A stretch of 64,000 nucleotides of DNA from Erythrophleum ivorense (taxonomy: Eukaryota > Streptophyta > Magnoliopsida > Fabales > Fabaceae), in NCBI GenBank assembly GCA_026724425.1, contig JAIUCV010000102.1, positions 2,728,001 through 2,792,000 on the forward strand. Reading direction: 5' to 3'. Made by a program: the position numbers and the translations under genes. The notes below the pieces were generated by a model, which had not been told where the DNA came from, made no database searches, and worked only from the letters and a program-made list of their open reading frames with translations. Of this stretch, positions 24,413 to 35,642 are shown in pieces. Position 1 is the first letter of the stretch. Each line of letters begins with the position of its first letter.

Positions 24413-25451
24413 ATGGCAAGTGTTCCTCTTCTTTTATAGATTCATCGTTTACTTGACAGAATCAAGCTCCCGTATACATGTTGGTTTGAAATCGAGATTG
24501 TATATTGAATTCCGAGTTTATTGTTTTTCTGCAGACTTTCAAGCGCAGGAATGGTGGCAGGAACAAGCACAACCGTGGTCACGTGAACCCCATCAGGTGC
24601 TCCAACTGCGGGAAATGCTGCCCCAAAGTACGATCTCTCTCTCTCTCTCTCTCTCTGAATCGTTTTCCGATGCTAGATTTAGATGATTCGGAATGAAATT
24701 GATCTTAGTTTTGTAGATGATTCGCAATGAAAATGTTGTTAATTTTGGTTATCTTGTTTATAGGATAAGGCTATCAAGAGATTCATCGTCAGGAACATTG
24801 TTGAACAAGCTGCTATCAGAGACGTTCAAGAAGCTAGTGTCTACGATGGTACGTCGTTCAATGATTCTCATTTCTCTATCATTCTGCATCGGTGGTTATT
24901 ATTTCTCTTTTTATGGATTTTGGAATGTTTTATTCGTTTGTTGATACGATTGTGTTTGTTCGGATTCGTAGGATACACTCTCCCAAAGCTGTACGCTAAG
25001 ATGCAATACTGTGTCTCTTGTGCGATCCATTCTCACGTTGTGAGAGTCCGATCCCGCACTAACCGTAGGGTTCGTACCCCACCGCCCCGTTTCGCCAAAC
25101 GCAAGGTGATTACTAATTACTTGAGTTTGCTTGTTTGTTTTGTGTTGTTATTCTGTTTAGATAGAAATGTTGTGTTTTGTTCTTCTGATTGTGGTGTGAT
25201 TGTGAAATTGGGTTGCATTAGAACTACTAACTGTCGTTGATTATCTATCTCATTGCTTCTTTAGTTTGTTCGAACTATTCCTAGTGCAATAACTTGACAT
25301 TTTATATCACAGTGCTATTACTGTTGTATGATTCTGTGTGGCATGTTTCTAACCCGAAATGTTACAATTGCAGGAGGATACTCCCAAGCCAGGTCAACCT
25401 GGTCAGGCTCCTCGCCCTGCTGGTGGTGCTCCTGCTGCTCCTCGTGCCTGA
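24413..25451 (+). CDS. RPS26C: 40S ribosomal protein eS26
   Basis: Five coding exons: 24413-24415 (the ATG alone), 24535-24627, 24764-24848, 24972-25105 and 25374-25451, giving 130 residues. The protein runs MTFKRRNGGRNKHNRGH and onward and ends APAAPRA, the eS26 length. It keeps the zinc cysteines CSNCGKC and CVSC. eS26 sits at the mRNA exit site of the small ribosomal subunit. The first intron starts with GCAAGT directly after the ATG, so it is a GC-AG intron and the start codon stands alone in its exon. Other introns are GT-AG. Gene order suggests At3g56340 (RPS26C). The Pro/Ala-rich tail is usual in plants. Confidence 0.95.
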
Positions 25452-25496
25452 AGACTGCTATAATCTTGCGCAAACCAAAACTCTTTATATTCTAGT

Positions 25497-25640
25497 CTCA
25501 ATCTTTTCTGAATTTTTTTGAAGATGTTTTCTACATTTTGTTAAAGATAATTTTGTCATGTTGATCCTTTAATGCTTCGAGGCTATTTATCAGATTTTTA
25601 CATTGCCATTTTATTTGATTTTTTCAACTCAGCTTCCTCT
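25497..25640 (+). repeat. eS26 3' region, first copy of a direct repeat
   Basis: The 3' UTR text from TTTTCTGAATTTTTTTGAAG through TTCAACTCAG is repeated at 26567-26715 in the same orientation, with scattered substitutions (GATATTTTCTACATTTGG, then TTTAATGCTTTGAGACTATT). The copies are about 1.07 kb apart. Confidence 0.75.
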
Positions 25641-26264
25641 CTAGGTGATCCTGAAATCCTAAACTCCCATTGACCAATAATTAGCTTTTTATATTACATA
25701 TTACTAGTTGGATCGTAGATGAGTTTATCATTCATTACTTTATATTTTATACAGTAATAATGACATCTTTTTATAAAATTGTGAATTTAATTTACCGAAA
25801 TGGAACGGTTTCTTTACATGTATTTGGCAAAAGTAAAAGTTTCATTAGAGAACCAAAAAAAAAAAAAAATTAAAACATGAAAACTGTTGTGTGAGCAGTT
25901 ACGGTTTTGAGAGCAAGGAGTCATTTAGCATTTTATATTTACTTATCACGCGATGTATGCGTGGACCCAAGTAATACACGATTAATACACAAGGAACAAT
26001 ATAGTTTGATGTATTTTAACCAATATTTATCTTCAACTTTTGATGTCCAAACTCTCTTGCTTACGTCCCTTTCTCCCTACTTTACTCTCTATCGGTAACG
26101 AACATTACATCGTCAAATTGTGCATGTGATGTAAGCATGTTGCACAAAAATCCTAAACTTCTCTTTCCAAATCATATCTTCTGATTATATCTTCAAATCA
26201 CAATGTACTAGATAATTTAAGGGAATTGCAAAATTTATAGAACCATTTTTAACCATTTTTAAAT

Positions 26265-26341
26265 CACTAAAAACCTATCTCCCTGACGGTCCTAACTAAG
26301 CAAAATATGGAAGATAAGTTCTTTGAAAAACAGTACGAAAC
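26265..26341 (+). pseudogene. Fragment of the neighbouring OAS1-like gene (exon 2)
   Basis: ACTAAAAAC-TATCTCCCTGACGG followed by CTAACTAAGCAAAATATGGAAG and TAAGTTCTTTGAAAAA matches exon 2 of the gene at 32681-35140 (its 33030-33127). The fragment lacks the 17 bases that encode most of the catalytic DGDIDL motif, and the gap lies exactly between two GACGG repeats. It sits about 6.8 kb upstream of its parent. Confidence 0.8.
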
Positions 26342-26566
26342 AAAATATGGAAGGTAATCGCTCAGTAGTAAATACTTCATTTAGCTTATTTGTTTATTGT
26401 AATTTTGTTTCAACTCTGCTTGGTGCCATTGTCGATCAGATTTGCGTAAGCAGCCTTTAGATAGAGAGTGTCTCAGTAGTTGCATTTGTTGAAAATTCAG
26501 CTAAATAGTGGCTGTCTTTGATTGTTATGCATCTTAAGAACTCTACTAGGACGTGAGCATTACTAT

Positions 26567-26715
26567 ATCTCAATGTTTTCTGAAATTTTTTGAAGATATT
26601 TTCTACATTTGGTTAAAGATAATTTTGTTATGTGGAGCGTTTAATGCTTTGAGACTATTTATCACTTGAATTTGACAGTTGCATTTCCTCTTTATTTAAT
26701 TTGCGCAACTCAGTT
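26567..26715 (+). repeat. Second, diverged copy of the eS26 3' region
   Basis: See 25497-25640. It lies downstream of the OAS1-like fragment with no trace of eS26 coding exons, so it is a partial duplicate. Confidence 0.75.
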
Positions 26716-26971
26716 CTTTATGAGTAACCGCAGATTTTCTTGATTCATGAACTCTCATGGACGAATTAGTCATGGTTTTAAGGTTTGACTTATAGCGTGC
26801 TTTAAAAATAGTTGACCACAAGTGCTCTATGAACTACGTCATGCTCATCTCCTAAATTATTATGTACCACAATTGTTGTCAGTGTTGAGCTGAATTGCAT
26901 TTTAGACAGTAAGCAGAGCCAGAATCTCATCTAAAGTCCTGCTAAATGAGCAGTTTATAAAAAAAAGCAAA

Positions 26972-28682
26972 TTAATCAACTCTCTTCATTTCATCTTTGG
27001 CAATCCTTATAAATTGCGACATGGGGCAATCTGTTTTGAGAGCATTAGAGATAATATGAGATCTGCTGGCAGCGTATCCCTCCTGCAAATATCCCAAAAA
27101 GCACACAACGTTTTAGCTTAGAATCTCCCTATTCCATTTCTTGAGAGGTCAAAGCTATTGAGAATGCAATTACTATATTACCTTAACAAGTGCATTCATC
27201 ATCTTCTTCAACGATGGTGAGTTCATCTTCGCACGGCTTGCCATCTGATCAACACATCGACAAGAACAATTTCAATACGAAAGGAATGCATCTTTCTCAT
27301 CCATGTAACTGAATTTTGTGGTTTCTAAAGGACCTCATCCATTTTGGTGTATCCAGGAGGCAGTCTTGGATCGCTCTCTTCGATCATTATGCTGAGAAGC
27401 TTCTCCAGATCCATGCCATTTCCTTCACTGATCCATCCCCATTCTTTCGCCAATTCCAGCATTTCAGTAACATATGATGCTTCATGAAGCGGTCCAAGCC
27501 ACATCGGTCCTGACACTACTAGTGAAGAAGAGGCCATTGTATCACTGCAGGGACATCCCATCAGACCAAGCTCATCCCATCTTACTGTATGAGAATGGCC
27601 GCAGAGATGACAGAAAGTAACAAAACCATAGTTCCTGCAGTTAAGTTACCAGTTAGAAAGAGAGCAACAACCCAAATCAGAGAGATTCAGCTTTTATTCA
27701 GATTCAGAATGTAGAGACAAACCTGTCCTCGTGTAGCTTCCCACGGTGAACACGAAGCAAGACTCTAAACACAGGACCGTGATAAGAATAGTATGAGAAC
27801 AGAGGCGTCACATGATAACCAAGCAGAGCAGCCTCTCTCACTGCTCCACCTATAAGCATCCGCAGCCCAATCTCATTCCCAAATGGCATTGGTCTAATAA
27901 ATGCTCCATAGGCTGCTAACGAACTACATCAAAGTAAACCAAGAAATGTTTAAACTTTTCAGCCTCCGCAGTCCCTAAATCATATAGTAGCATGTTTCCA
28001 AAACGTTCCTTAAGCCTATTGATAAGTAAAGCATCAAAATTTGAAGTATACACTATATGCTTTCACTCACTTATAAGGCCTGTGACCACCAGAAGAGTAG
28101 CCATCTGTTGAAGTCAGGTAAAGCAAACCACCCAATCTCAATGCATTAAACGCATCTCTCAGAAAAGCTGAGTCGCTCCCGAAAGAATCGATGTCGATCA
28201 AATCGAAGAAATCCCCAATCATGTATCGCTCAATCATCGCTTTGTTAGCTAACATATGAGTCACGACCCATCTCCTCTCGTCTCCTTCGCCTCTCTCTAC
28301 TCTACTCAGATTGTCGGTGATAATCCTCCGATTCTCATCGTTGGCGTCGTTGGCAATCACGAAATCGGCGTCCGCTTCAACGAGATAACGAAGTGACCTG
28401 ATTCCGCATCCGCACATGGCGTCGAGTACCCGTAAGATTCCATTGGATCTCTTGTAGAGCGACGCCGAGAGCACCCCGAGGTCACGACCTCTGGCGCTTT
28501 CATGGCGGAAAAAACGTCTCTCCCGTCTCGAATTCGAGATCTCGTTCAATCTGAACCTCGGATTTCACGAAAATTGGACTGAATCTCCATTTAAAGCTCT
28601 GGAATCGACCTGAATTTGGGGATTTACGTCTGGGATTTTGCGATTTGTGCAGAGTGAAAGGAGAAGAGGATAGAGTTAACAT
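26972..28682 (-). CDS. TRM1-type tRNA (guanine26-N2)-dimethyltransferase, with an apparent frameshift
   Basis: Five exons on the minus strand: 28682-28071, 27923-27723, 27634-27334, 27244-27182 and 27082-26972, about 428 residues once one base is discounted. The methyltransferase fold shows DAMCGCGIRSLRY (SAM-binding loop), NDAND and DIDSFGS. A Cys cluster after LHEDR (FCHLCGH, GCPCSD) resembles a zinc site. The N-terminal 50 residues look like an organelle-targeting peptide. TRM1 enzymes dimethylate G26 of tRNA. Relative to the A. thaliana homologue (At3g56330), an extra base in the run of six A at 28509-28514 shifts the frame between ETFF and RHESARG. Without correction the first frame stops within a few codons. 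All later exons are clean. Confidence 0.85.
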
Positions 28683-28757
28683 AGCGGGAAACGAAATCTG
28701 ACTGTTTGCTTAATCCAACAGAGCAGAGGGAAATTTTATTTTTTTCTTTTTCGCTTC

Positions 28758-28850
28758 TTAATCTAATAAATTAGTCCCGTACGATATAAATCCACGTGTA
28801 CGGAATAGATGAACCTCGTATCAGCAGCACCCACGTCATCAAGAGAACTG
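28758..28850. promoter_or_regulatory. Duplicated promoter segment, copy 1 (with CACGTG G-box)
   Basis: ATCTAA, TTAGTCC, CGATATAAA, CCACGTGTACGGAA, GATGAA and CCACGTCATCAAG occur in this order here and again at 31167-31240. This copy lies about 75-165 bases upstream of the TRM1-like start codon. Confidence 0.75.
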
Positions 28851-29040
28851 TGGTTTTGGACTAGGAAGAAGAATACTGTTTAGTGTTTACAGCTATTATT
28901 AAATAAAAATGGAATCACAAAACGTTTCGAGTACAATCAAGTCATCTTGAGTAGTCGTTTCCAAATCATTAGATGTACAATTTGTTTGTTTTTCGGAATT
29001 ATTGTCTGTGACTGTAACTATGTATCCAAATCCAAATGTT

Positions 29041-29202
29041 AGAAAGTTATAGTAACACAGAGTAGCCTGTGTTGTGTTGGAGCCTCCAAGATCAGGGAAT
29101 TTGGAGATTGATGAAAACCTAGTAGATTCTATACGTTCATGCACAATGGGAATGGAAAATGGCAAAGGAGAGGAAGAGACCAAATCTTCACAAACAGAAC
29201 AA
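29041..29202 (+). pseudogene. Fragment of the OAS1-like gene (last exon)
   Basis: GTAACACAGAG-AGCCTGTGTTG, GCCTCCAAGATC, GAAAACCTAGTAGA and GGGAATGGAAAATGGCAAA match 34970-35130 of the intact gene, same orientation, with small insertions and deletions that destroy the frame. Only this exon end remains. Confidence 0.85.
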
Positions 29203-29804
29203 ATGCGGAAGAGGCGGAGTAATATAGTTTTACTATGGGCGATGTAAACAAATTGGAGTCTCCCATTAGTATTATTTTCGAAGGTGAATTTATCTAAAAA
29301 TCTTTGATTAAGAAAGTATGTAGAAGCAATTCTTCATTAAAAAAGAATGCATATATATATATATATATATATACGAAAGTGTAATTTTAGTTTACAAAAA
29401 GGGAGGGAACAAATGTTGCATAAAGAAGGATTTACAAAAAGGAGATTGAATGCATTGCTCTTTCTTGTCCAAAATTCCTATCTCCATAACATTGCCATGA
29501 ATTTGTTGTAATCAAGGTGTTAACTATATCAATGAAATAAAACAACATAAAAAGAATTTTGAGTGCTTTATTCTTTTCTTTTTTTGGACGAATGCTTTCT
29601 TCTTCTTTGTGCATCAAAGTAAAGGATTTAATGATTAAGATTTATGAACATTAAGGTACCATTTCTCTTTTGATTACACAAAATGAAATTCAATTTCCGT
29701 GCCGCAGAAGAAAAATAAGACAAAAAAATGACGATCCTTGTGGGTGTCACAACTGTCACTTATTAAGGCCTAAGCAAGAGAGTCAACTTGGGCTGGCGGG
29801 ATAA

Positions 29805-30831
29805 TCATGCTCTGGAGGTTTCAGGAGCTCCAACAAGGCGCTTCCGGATCTGCAGAGATCGGAGAAGAACAGTTAATGAGAGAGAGAGAGAGATTGGGAA
29901 TGATGAGAAAAGCTAAGCGAAATAGGACCAAACCTGGGGAAGCTTCTGTCTGAAGGCGACGTCAAGGCGTGCGTCTAAAGTGTTCTCGCAAACAATCTTT
30001 CCGTCTTGAGAGGCCAGCACCACCCCGCCCGAGCTTCACCATTCAGAAACCATCATTTTTCATACATAGATAGAGACATTCATGTGATTTTGAAAGAGAT
30101 AAAAAGGAAGAGAAGTTTACCAGTGAGGGTCGTGGGAATCAGGGAGCTTAGGATTAGGAGGTGGAGGGAGGAAGACTTTGTCGTCGATGGTGATCTTAGG
30201 AGACCCGACTTTGGCTTTCTCGGCGTACTGTTTCTTAACATCCTCGATGACCGATTCAACAACCCTCTTGTCAACCTCTCTGCATCTCAGCAGAACCGAT
30301 GGCTCTTTCAGACGCAACAAACTCTACGTAATATTAAAGACACATATTAACATGGAGGAGAAAAGGACTAAGGATGAGAGATATAAAGACACCTCAACGA
30401 TGAGAGCCTTGAGAAGCTTCTTGTAAGCGTTCTTGTCGTTTGAGACACGAAGAAGGTCCTTAGCCGCAGAGTCTTTCATGGAGGTGACAACATCGTCTTG
30501 AGCTTGAAGGTACTTGATCCTACTTGCATTCAGCAGCGTGGAGTAGTCGCTGCATGCATAGGAAAACGTTGAATCAAAGCCTGACAAGATCGGAGAGTCG
30601 AGACAGATTAAAAAGGTATAGAGCTTACATTCGCTTGCGGATATCGACCTGCTTGAGTTTACGGTCATACTCTTGACGGAGCTTACGCTTGGCACTCTCG
30701 AGAAGCTGAAGTCTCTCTATGTTGAATTCCTCCTCGGCGGAGATTGAGATCTCGTTGGCTTTCTCTTCCGCCTCTTGCCGGATAAACCGGACCATCTGTT
30801 GTATCTGCTTTGACACATCTGCGTCGTTCAT
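29805..30831 (-). CDS. VHA-E3: V-type proton ATPase subunit E, VHA-E3-like
   Basis: Five exons on the minus strand: 30831-30629, 30549-30393, 30323-30121, 30033-29934 and 29849-29805, giving 235 residues with continuous frame. It starts MNDADVSKQIQQMVRFIRQE, the subunit E N-terminal helix, and ends RKRLVGAPETSRA. Subunit E is part of the peripheral stalk that holds the V1 catalytic head of the vacuolar and endosomal proton pump. Wording such as LQLLESAKRKLRQEYDRKLK is closer to Arabidopsis VHA-E3 (At1g64200) than to E1 or E2 as I remember them. In A. thaliana no subunit E gene lies at this place, so this looks like a relocated or extra copy. It keeps introns, so it did not arise by retroposition. 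Confidence 0.92.
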
Positions 30832-32680
30832 CTTTCTCTCTTTCTTTCTTTCTTTCTCAACAGCAAGAATCAATATCAATCATCAACCTCCTCCTTAATA
30901 ACTCTCTTTTATAACTTTTCTTCCACTCCCCCGGTTTTTGGTGCCAAATCTTCGTTTTGTGGACCATTGACTCTTTCTTCATACCAAAAAAAAAACATAT
31001 CACTGCATTTTTAACTTTTATTTCCTACCTCTCTTGATTGGGTCTCTTTTAACTTGCTTTCTTGTATATCAAGTTAGCCGCAGACTGAAAATGAATAAAC
31101 AAGTACGACATTATTTACATTTGCATTTAGGTTGTAGTAGGCCCATGATTAGTTTTTCATTTTGTTCTTTATCTAAATAAAATTTAGTCCGACCGATATA
31201 AAGCCACGTGTACGGAAGTGATGAAGCCACGTCATCAAGCTTATGATTAGTAGGTCCTACTTAAAACGCGTATGATCGTCTACACTCGATACCACCGAAG
31301 ACTACGATACGCGCTTTTTTTTCCCATTCATGGAATTATGAAGTTTCTGTTTCTGGGTTATGGGCTTTGGAGAAATTAGGGTTTTGTTTGAATCAGAAAC
31401 GTTTCTCTTGGCATTGACCATGAAGATGCTAGAGACTGCGAGTATCAGACATCAATGAAGAAGAAGATTTTAAAAAAAAACAGTGTTTTTTTGGCGGTTG
31501 AAAATTATTTGAGGAGCAGGTGAAGTTAATTTTTTCATGATACAAAAATGGCAGATTGTGATTGGTCTACACTTTTATGAACCTTCCAAAATCTCTTATG
31601 TAAATATTTAATTTCCAACTTCTGTGGTTTAAATATCCTTAATTTTCTTTGCATTACTTGGTGATAATTTTCCCCTTTCTTTTTAATTTTTATAATTTAG
31701 TGCTTCGGTTTCTCTTCCTCTTGATCAATGAATAGGTATCCAAAAACATTTGCTTTCCGTTTCATTTACTAATTCATATTCTGTTTCATCTGGGTTTAAT
31801 TTTTCACCATTGAAGAAGATTTGTTTTGTTTGAAAAAAAGTTGGTGTAACGTGTATGTCTAGCCATAAGATCTACAAATCAAAACGCTGGGAAAACTTGC
31901 CTCGAGGTAAAAGAATGATTGTAGAAACATAATTATCTTCGAAATCGTCTTTTTCGATGAGCGTGAGATGATTAAAAGTCTTTTGCGTCAATTAAATCGG
32001 CTTGTTTCTGATGATGATTTTCTGTTGATTCCAATTGTGACAGGGAAACGAACAATTGTTTTATTTATTTAGTTTCTCTTATGACTTGATTAGAGATCGA
32101 AATGCAGTGTTTTATCCTAAACCCTGTTCCAAGTTTTGATCTTTTGTTTTTTATTTTAATGTTTTCGATTTCCTTTATTTGTCGCAGGAATTAAAGCCCC
32201 TTGAATATTCACAGATTAGCCCCAAAGAATCTCAGGACAAATGGAGTAAAACCGCAGGTACTCTTTTTGATGCTTAAACCTCAATTTTTTATATTTATTT
32301 CCTGCGTGTAACGATGTGGACGAACAAACTATCTGATTTTGGAAAATTCTGAGATAGTTTTGCCGTTTACACAATTTGTTTTAAACCATTTTTAAAGGTT
32401 TTTGAATAGGTAGGTAAATTCAATGTTTGATTTGGCTTTGACAAGTTAAATCTTAGGACATTGACTGTTGATATGCTCTGTTTCGTTTTTTCTTGTCTTT
32501 GCTTAGGATGTATATCAGTCACTTTCTGGATCAGCCTCAATTGTTTAATTCATTCATGAAAATGTAGAACTTGGAGAAATCAAATGTAGCTTCTTTTGGT
32601 ACTAATTACTAAATTGTTCTTCTCTGTCTTTTGAAGATTCTTGTGTTATCCATCTGAATTTACTTTGAAGTTATGCTCAC
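30832..32680. promoter_or_regulatory. Divergent promoter and 5' leader between VHA-E3-like and OAS1-like genes
   Basis: The VHA-E leader has a CTTT repeat just before its ATG. The second copy of the TRM1/OAS1 promoter lies at 31167-31240. A likely non-coding 5' exon of the OAS1-like gene lies at about 32188-32257 (TCGCAG before it, CCGCAG then GTACTC after it). No coding gene. Confidence 0.5.
31167..31240. promoter_or_regulatory. Duplicated promoter segment, copy 2
   Basis: Second copy of the segment at 28758-28850, with GATATAAAGCCACGTGTACGG and CCACGTCATCAAG. It lies upstream of the intact OAS1-like gene. Confidence 0.75.
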
Positions 32681-35140
32681 ATGGGTGACATTCAAGAAAG
32701 ACTGTCAGTTTCGTCATCTTCGTCTTCTTCATCATCCTCATTGTCGCTAACAGCTACGCAACCTAAAGCGAATTCACTGCCAATAGATGCTGAGTCTTGG
32801 ATGATTGCAGAAGAGAGAGCTCATGAGATACTAACCACTATCCAACCTGCCATTGTTTCTGACAGAAGTAGGAATGAGATCATTGATTATGTACAAACTC
32901 TAATCAAGAGCCACGATGGAATTGAGGTTAGAAACTCTAGTACTCTTTCTGGTTTAAAGCTTTCTGTTTTGTTGATTTTTCAAATGGAAATTTGTATCTA
33001 CACATACAGGTCTTTTCATTTGGTTCAGTGCCATTAAAAACGTATCTCCCTGACGGAGATATCGATTTGACGGTACTAACTAAGCAAAATATGGAAGATA
33101 AGTTCTTTGAAAAACTGTACGAAACGCTTAAAAGTGAGGAAGAGGAATCTGTATCCCATGTAACCGATGTTCAATTTATCCCTGCACAGGTTCGTTTGTA
33201 TGCTTTTGGTTTCGGTTTTGTATTTTCAAGAGTGCCTCAAATCTAGCTCAAGAAAGTTTGCTGGTTGTAGGTGAAGGTCATAAAATGCAATATCAGGAAC
33301 ATTGCTGTGGATATCTCCTTCAACCAAACGGCAGGTCTCTGTGCTTTATGTTTTCTGGAACAGGTACCAAAATTAGGCTCTAGAAGTTGACTAAACATAT
33401 CATTACCTAGCTTTGGTTCTTAATTATTGGCTAACCTCTGGTTTTTATGTACTCTCAGGTTGACCAACTCTTTGGGAGAGATCATCTTTTCAAGCGTAGC
33501 ATCATCTTAGTTAAATCTTGGTGCTATTACGAGAGTCGAATTCTTGGTGCTAACACTGGATTGATCTCAACATATGCGTTGGCAGTACTAGTCTTGTACA
33601 TTATCAACCTATTTCATTCATCATTATCTGGCCCTTTGTCGGTGAGCACTCTCTCTCTCTCTCTCTGAAGCTTTAGCATCGTCTACAGTTATTAAGTTAT
33701 ATAAGCAAAAGATGAGATTACAGTCATTATGTTTCATCAGGTTCTGTATAAGTTCTTGGATTACTATGGTTCATTTGATTGGAGCAGCTACTGCATCACT
33801 GTCAATGGTCCTGTGCCAATATCTTCCCTTCCAGAACTTATTGGTAAGGGGGTGATGCCAAAAATCACATACACTTCTCTGATGCTCTCCGTTATTTGAC
33901 GTTCTCGCCGTTATTTGACGTTTTGCTTTGATGCTCTCTCTCTCTTGCCAACAGCTTTTCCAGAAAATGGGCATGAGTTATTGCTTGACGAGAAGTTCTT
34001 AAGAGACTGTGTAGAGTTATATTCTGCTCCAAATAAAGCTGTTGAAGCAAATGGTTTTGATTATCCTATCAGACATCTCAACATAATCGATCCTCTTAAA
34101 CACAGCAACAACCTTGGCAAAAGTGTTACAAAAGGTACTTTAATTGATAAACTCCTTTGACCAATGTACCAGTTGCCAATGTATTCATTTTCTCTTTTAA
34201 AATTTTGTTAGGAAATTTCCATCGAATAAGACATGCTTTTACCTTGGGAGCTCGAAAGCTCAGAGATGTTCTTTCACTACCTGGAGAAACCATGGGATGG
34301 AGATTGGAGAAGTTCTTTCGTAACTCCTTGGAGAGGAATGGTAAAGGACAAAGGCAAGATGTGAATGATCCTGTCACTGCGTTTGGCACTGGAAGATCAG
34401 AATTATCTGAACTCGGTGGAAACTTTGAAGGTTACTTTGAAAGACTTGTGTACGGGCAAATGTATCATGGGTATAGCTTACCTGGAACATTTCAAGATAG
34501 CCATATCCCGGTATCTTCTCAAGTTAAGGACCCAAGTTCTTGGGATGTTGTTCGTCACCTTGTGACTTACCGAAAGAACGAGTTTTATCGTAGAGGTCTT
34601 AACATATCATCAACCTCAATGCAGCCTTTTCCTCTGCACTCGTTAACTAATGGCTCTCAAAACATGGGAAAGACTAGAGGAACCGGCACTTATATTCCTG
34701 ACATGGTATGCGATTTCTCTCACTGATTAAAAGTTATCTTGCTGCTGCAAGCTTCTGAATTGCCTGCTCACTTGGTGTTGCAGAGTCAAGAGTTATACAC
34801 CGAGAGGTTCAGGAACTCGGGTACTGGAAACTCATCGACGAATCATTTAGAAGCTTCCGCTGAGGCAATAGATGATGAAGGAGCCAGTAGTTGCTGCAAT
34901 CTTTCTGGTGAAGTGTCTACTTCTTGTGCCGATAGCAAAGGGGAAGAAGAACGTGTGAGATTAGAGAGTTGTAGTAACACAGAGCAGCCTGTGTTGAAGC
35001 CTCCAAGATCGGAGATTGATGAAAATTGCCAATCTTCACCACCAGAAAACCTAGTAGAATCTATATCTTCAAGCACATTGGGAATGGAAAATGGCAAAGA
35101 AGAGAAGACCAAATCCTCTCAAACGTTGAATGGTTCTTGA
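32681..35140 (+). CDS. PAP/OAS1-type nucleotidyltransferase, At3g56320-like
   Basis: Eight coding exons: 32681-32926, 33010-33189, 33271-33363, 33459-33641, 33741-33843, 33955-34134, 34212-34705 and 34784-35140, giving 611 residues. The polymerase-beta fold is shown by GS at 87-88 and DGDIDL at 97-102 (two catalytic aspartates) and a third Asp in AVDIS. A PAP/OAS1 substrate-binding domain follows (STYALAVLVLYIIN, then SSYCITVNGPVP). After residue 400 the tail is low-complexity and Ser/Glu-rich. Related plant proteins are described as poly(A)-polymerase-like; the substrate of this one is unknown to me. Exon 1 has a run of Ser codons. Pieces of this gene are scattered upstream at 26265-26341 and 29041-29202. 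Confidence 0.92.
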
Positions 35141-35642
35141 CTTTAGTAGTGATTGTGACAGAATCTTTGGTTGGTCTCTTGGTATACCTTGAGAATATCT
35201 CTTAACCAACTGGACAAAACTCTATTTAGGATTCAAAAGATTTATCAGGAACTTGATTACTTTTGTTGACCAATGTATCCATGAGAGATCTTCTCTTCGT
35301 TGTTGGTTGGACAAAATATACAGTGGTATAGACTATAGACTATAGCAGTTGACTTGCCATCTGTCTTTTGCTGAGAATTAACTTGCTTAAGTTCTTGATC
35401 AATTTTCTCATACAAGATCTCTTCAGTTTAAACTTTTTTTGTTACTTGTGGTGGTAGCTTGTGCATAGAGTAACAAAAGACCTCATAAAACGTACACACA
35501 CATGATTTGGGTACAAGGTTGTACAACCAGACATTATGAAAGTTGTCTGAATCATATTTTGTTTCATGTGTTATAAAATACACAACAAGGTATACAGAAA
35601 CACAGGGGCAATCTTTGGATTTGAATGCCTCACAACAAAGAA
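35141..35642. other. Short spacer between convergent 3' ends
   Basis: 3' UTRs of the OAS1-like gene and of alpha-galactosidase 3. Nothing else seen. Confidence 0.6.

Larger units (their letters stand above)
25452..26971. other. Intergenic region built partly from duplicated pieces of neighbouring genes
   Basis: After the eS26 3' UTR, the region carries a decayed piece of the OAS1-like gene's exon 2 (26265-26341) and a diverged second copy of the eS26 3' UTR (about 26567-26715). No intact gene is visible. Confidence 0.7.
28683..29804. other. Intergenic region with first promoter copy and an OAS1-like 3' fragment
   Basis: Contains a copy of the TRM1/OAS1 promoter (28758-28850), a fragment of the OAS1-like last exon (29041-29202) and an AT microsatellite near 29350-29373. 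No intact gene. Confidence 0.7.
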
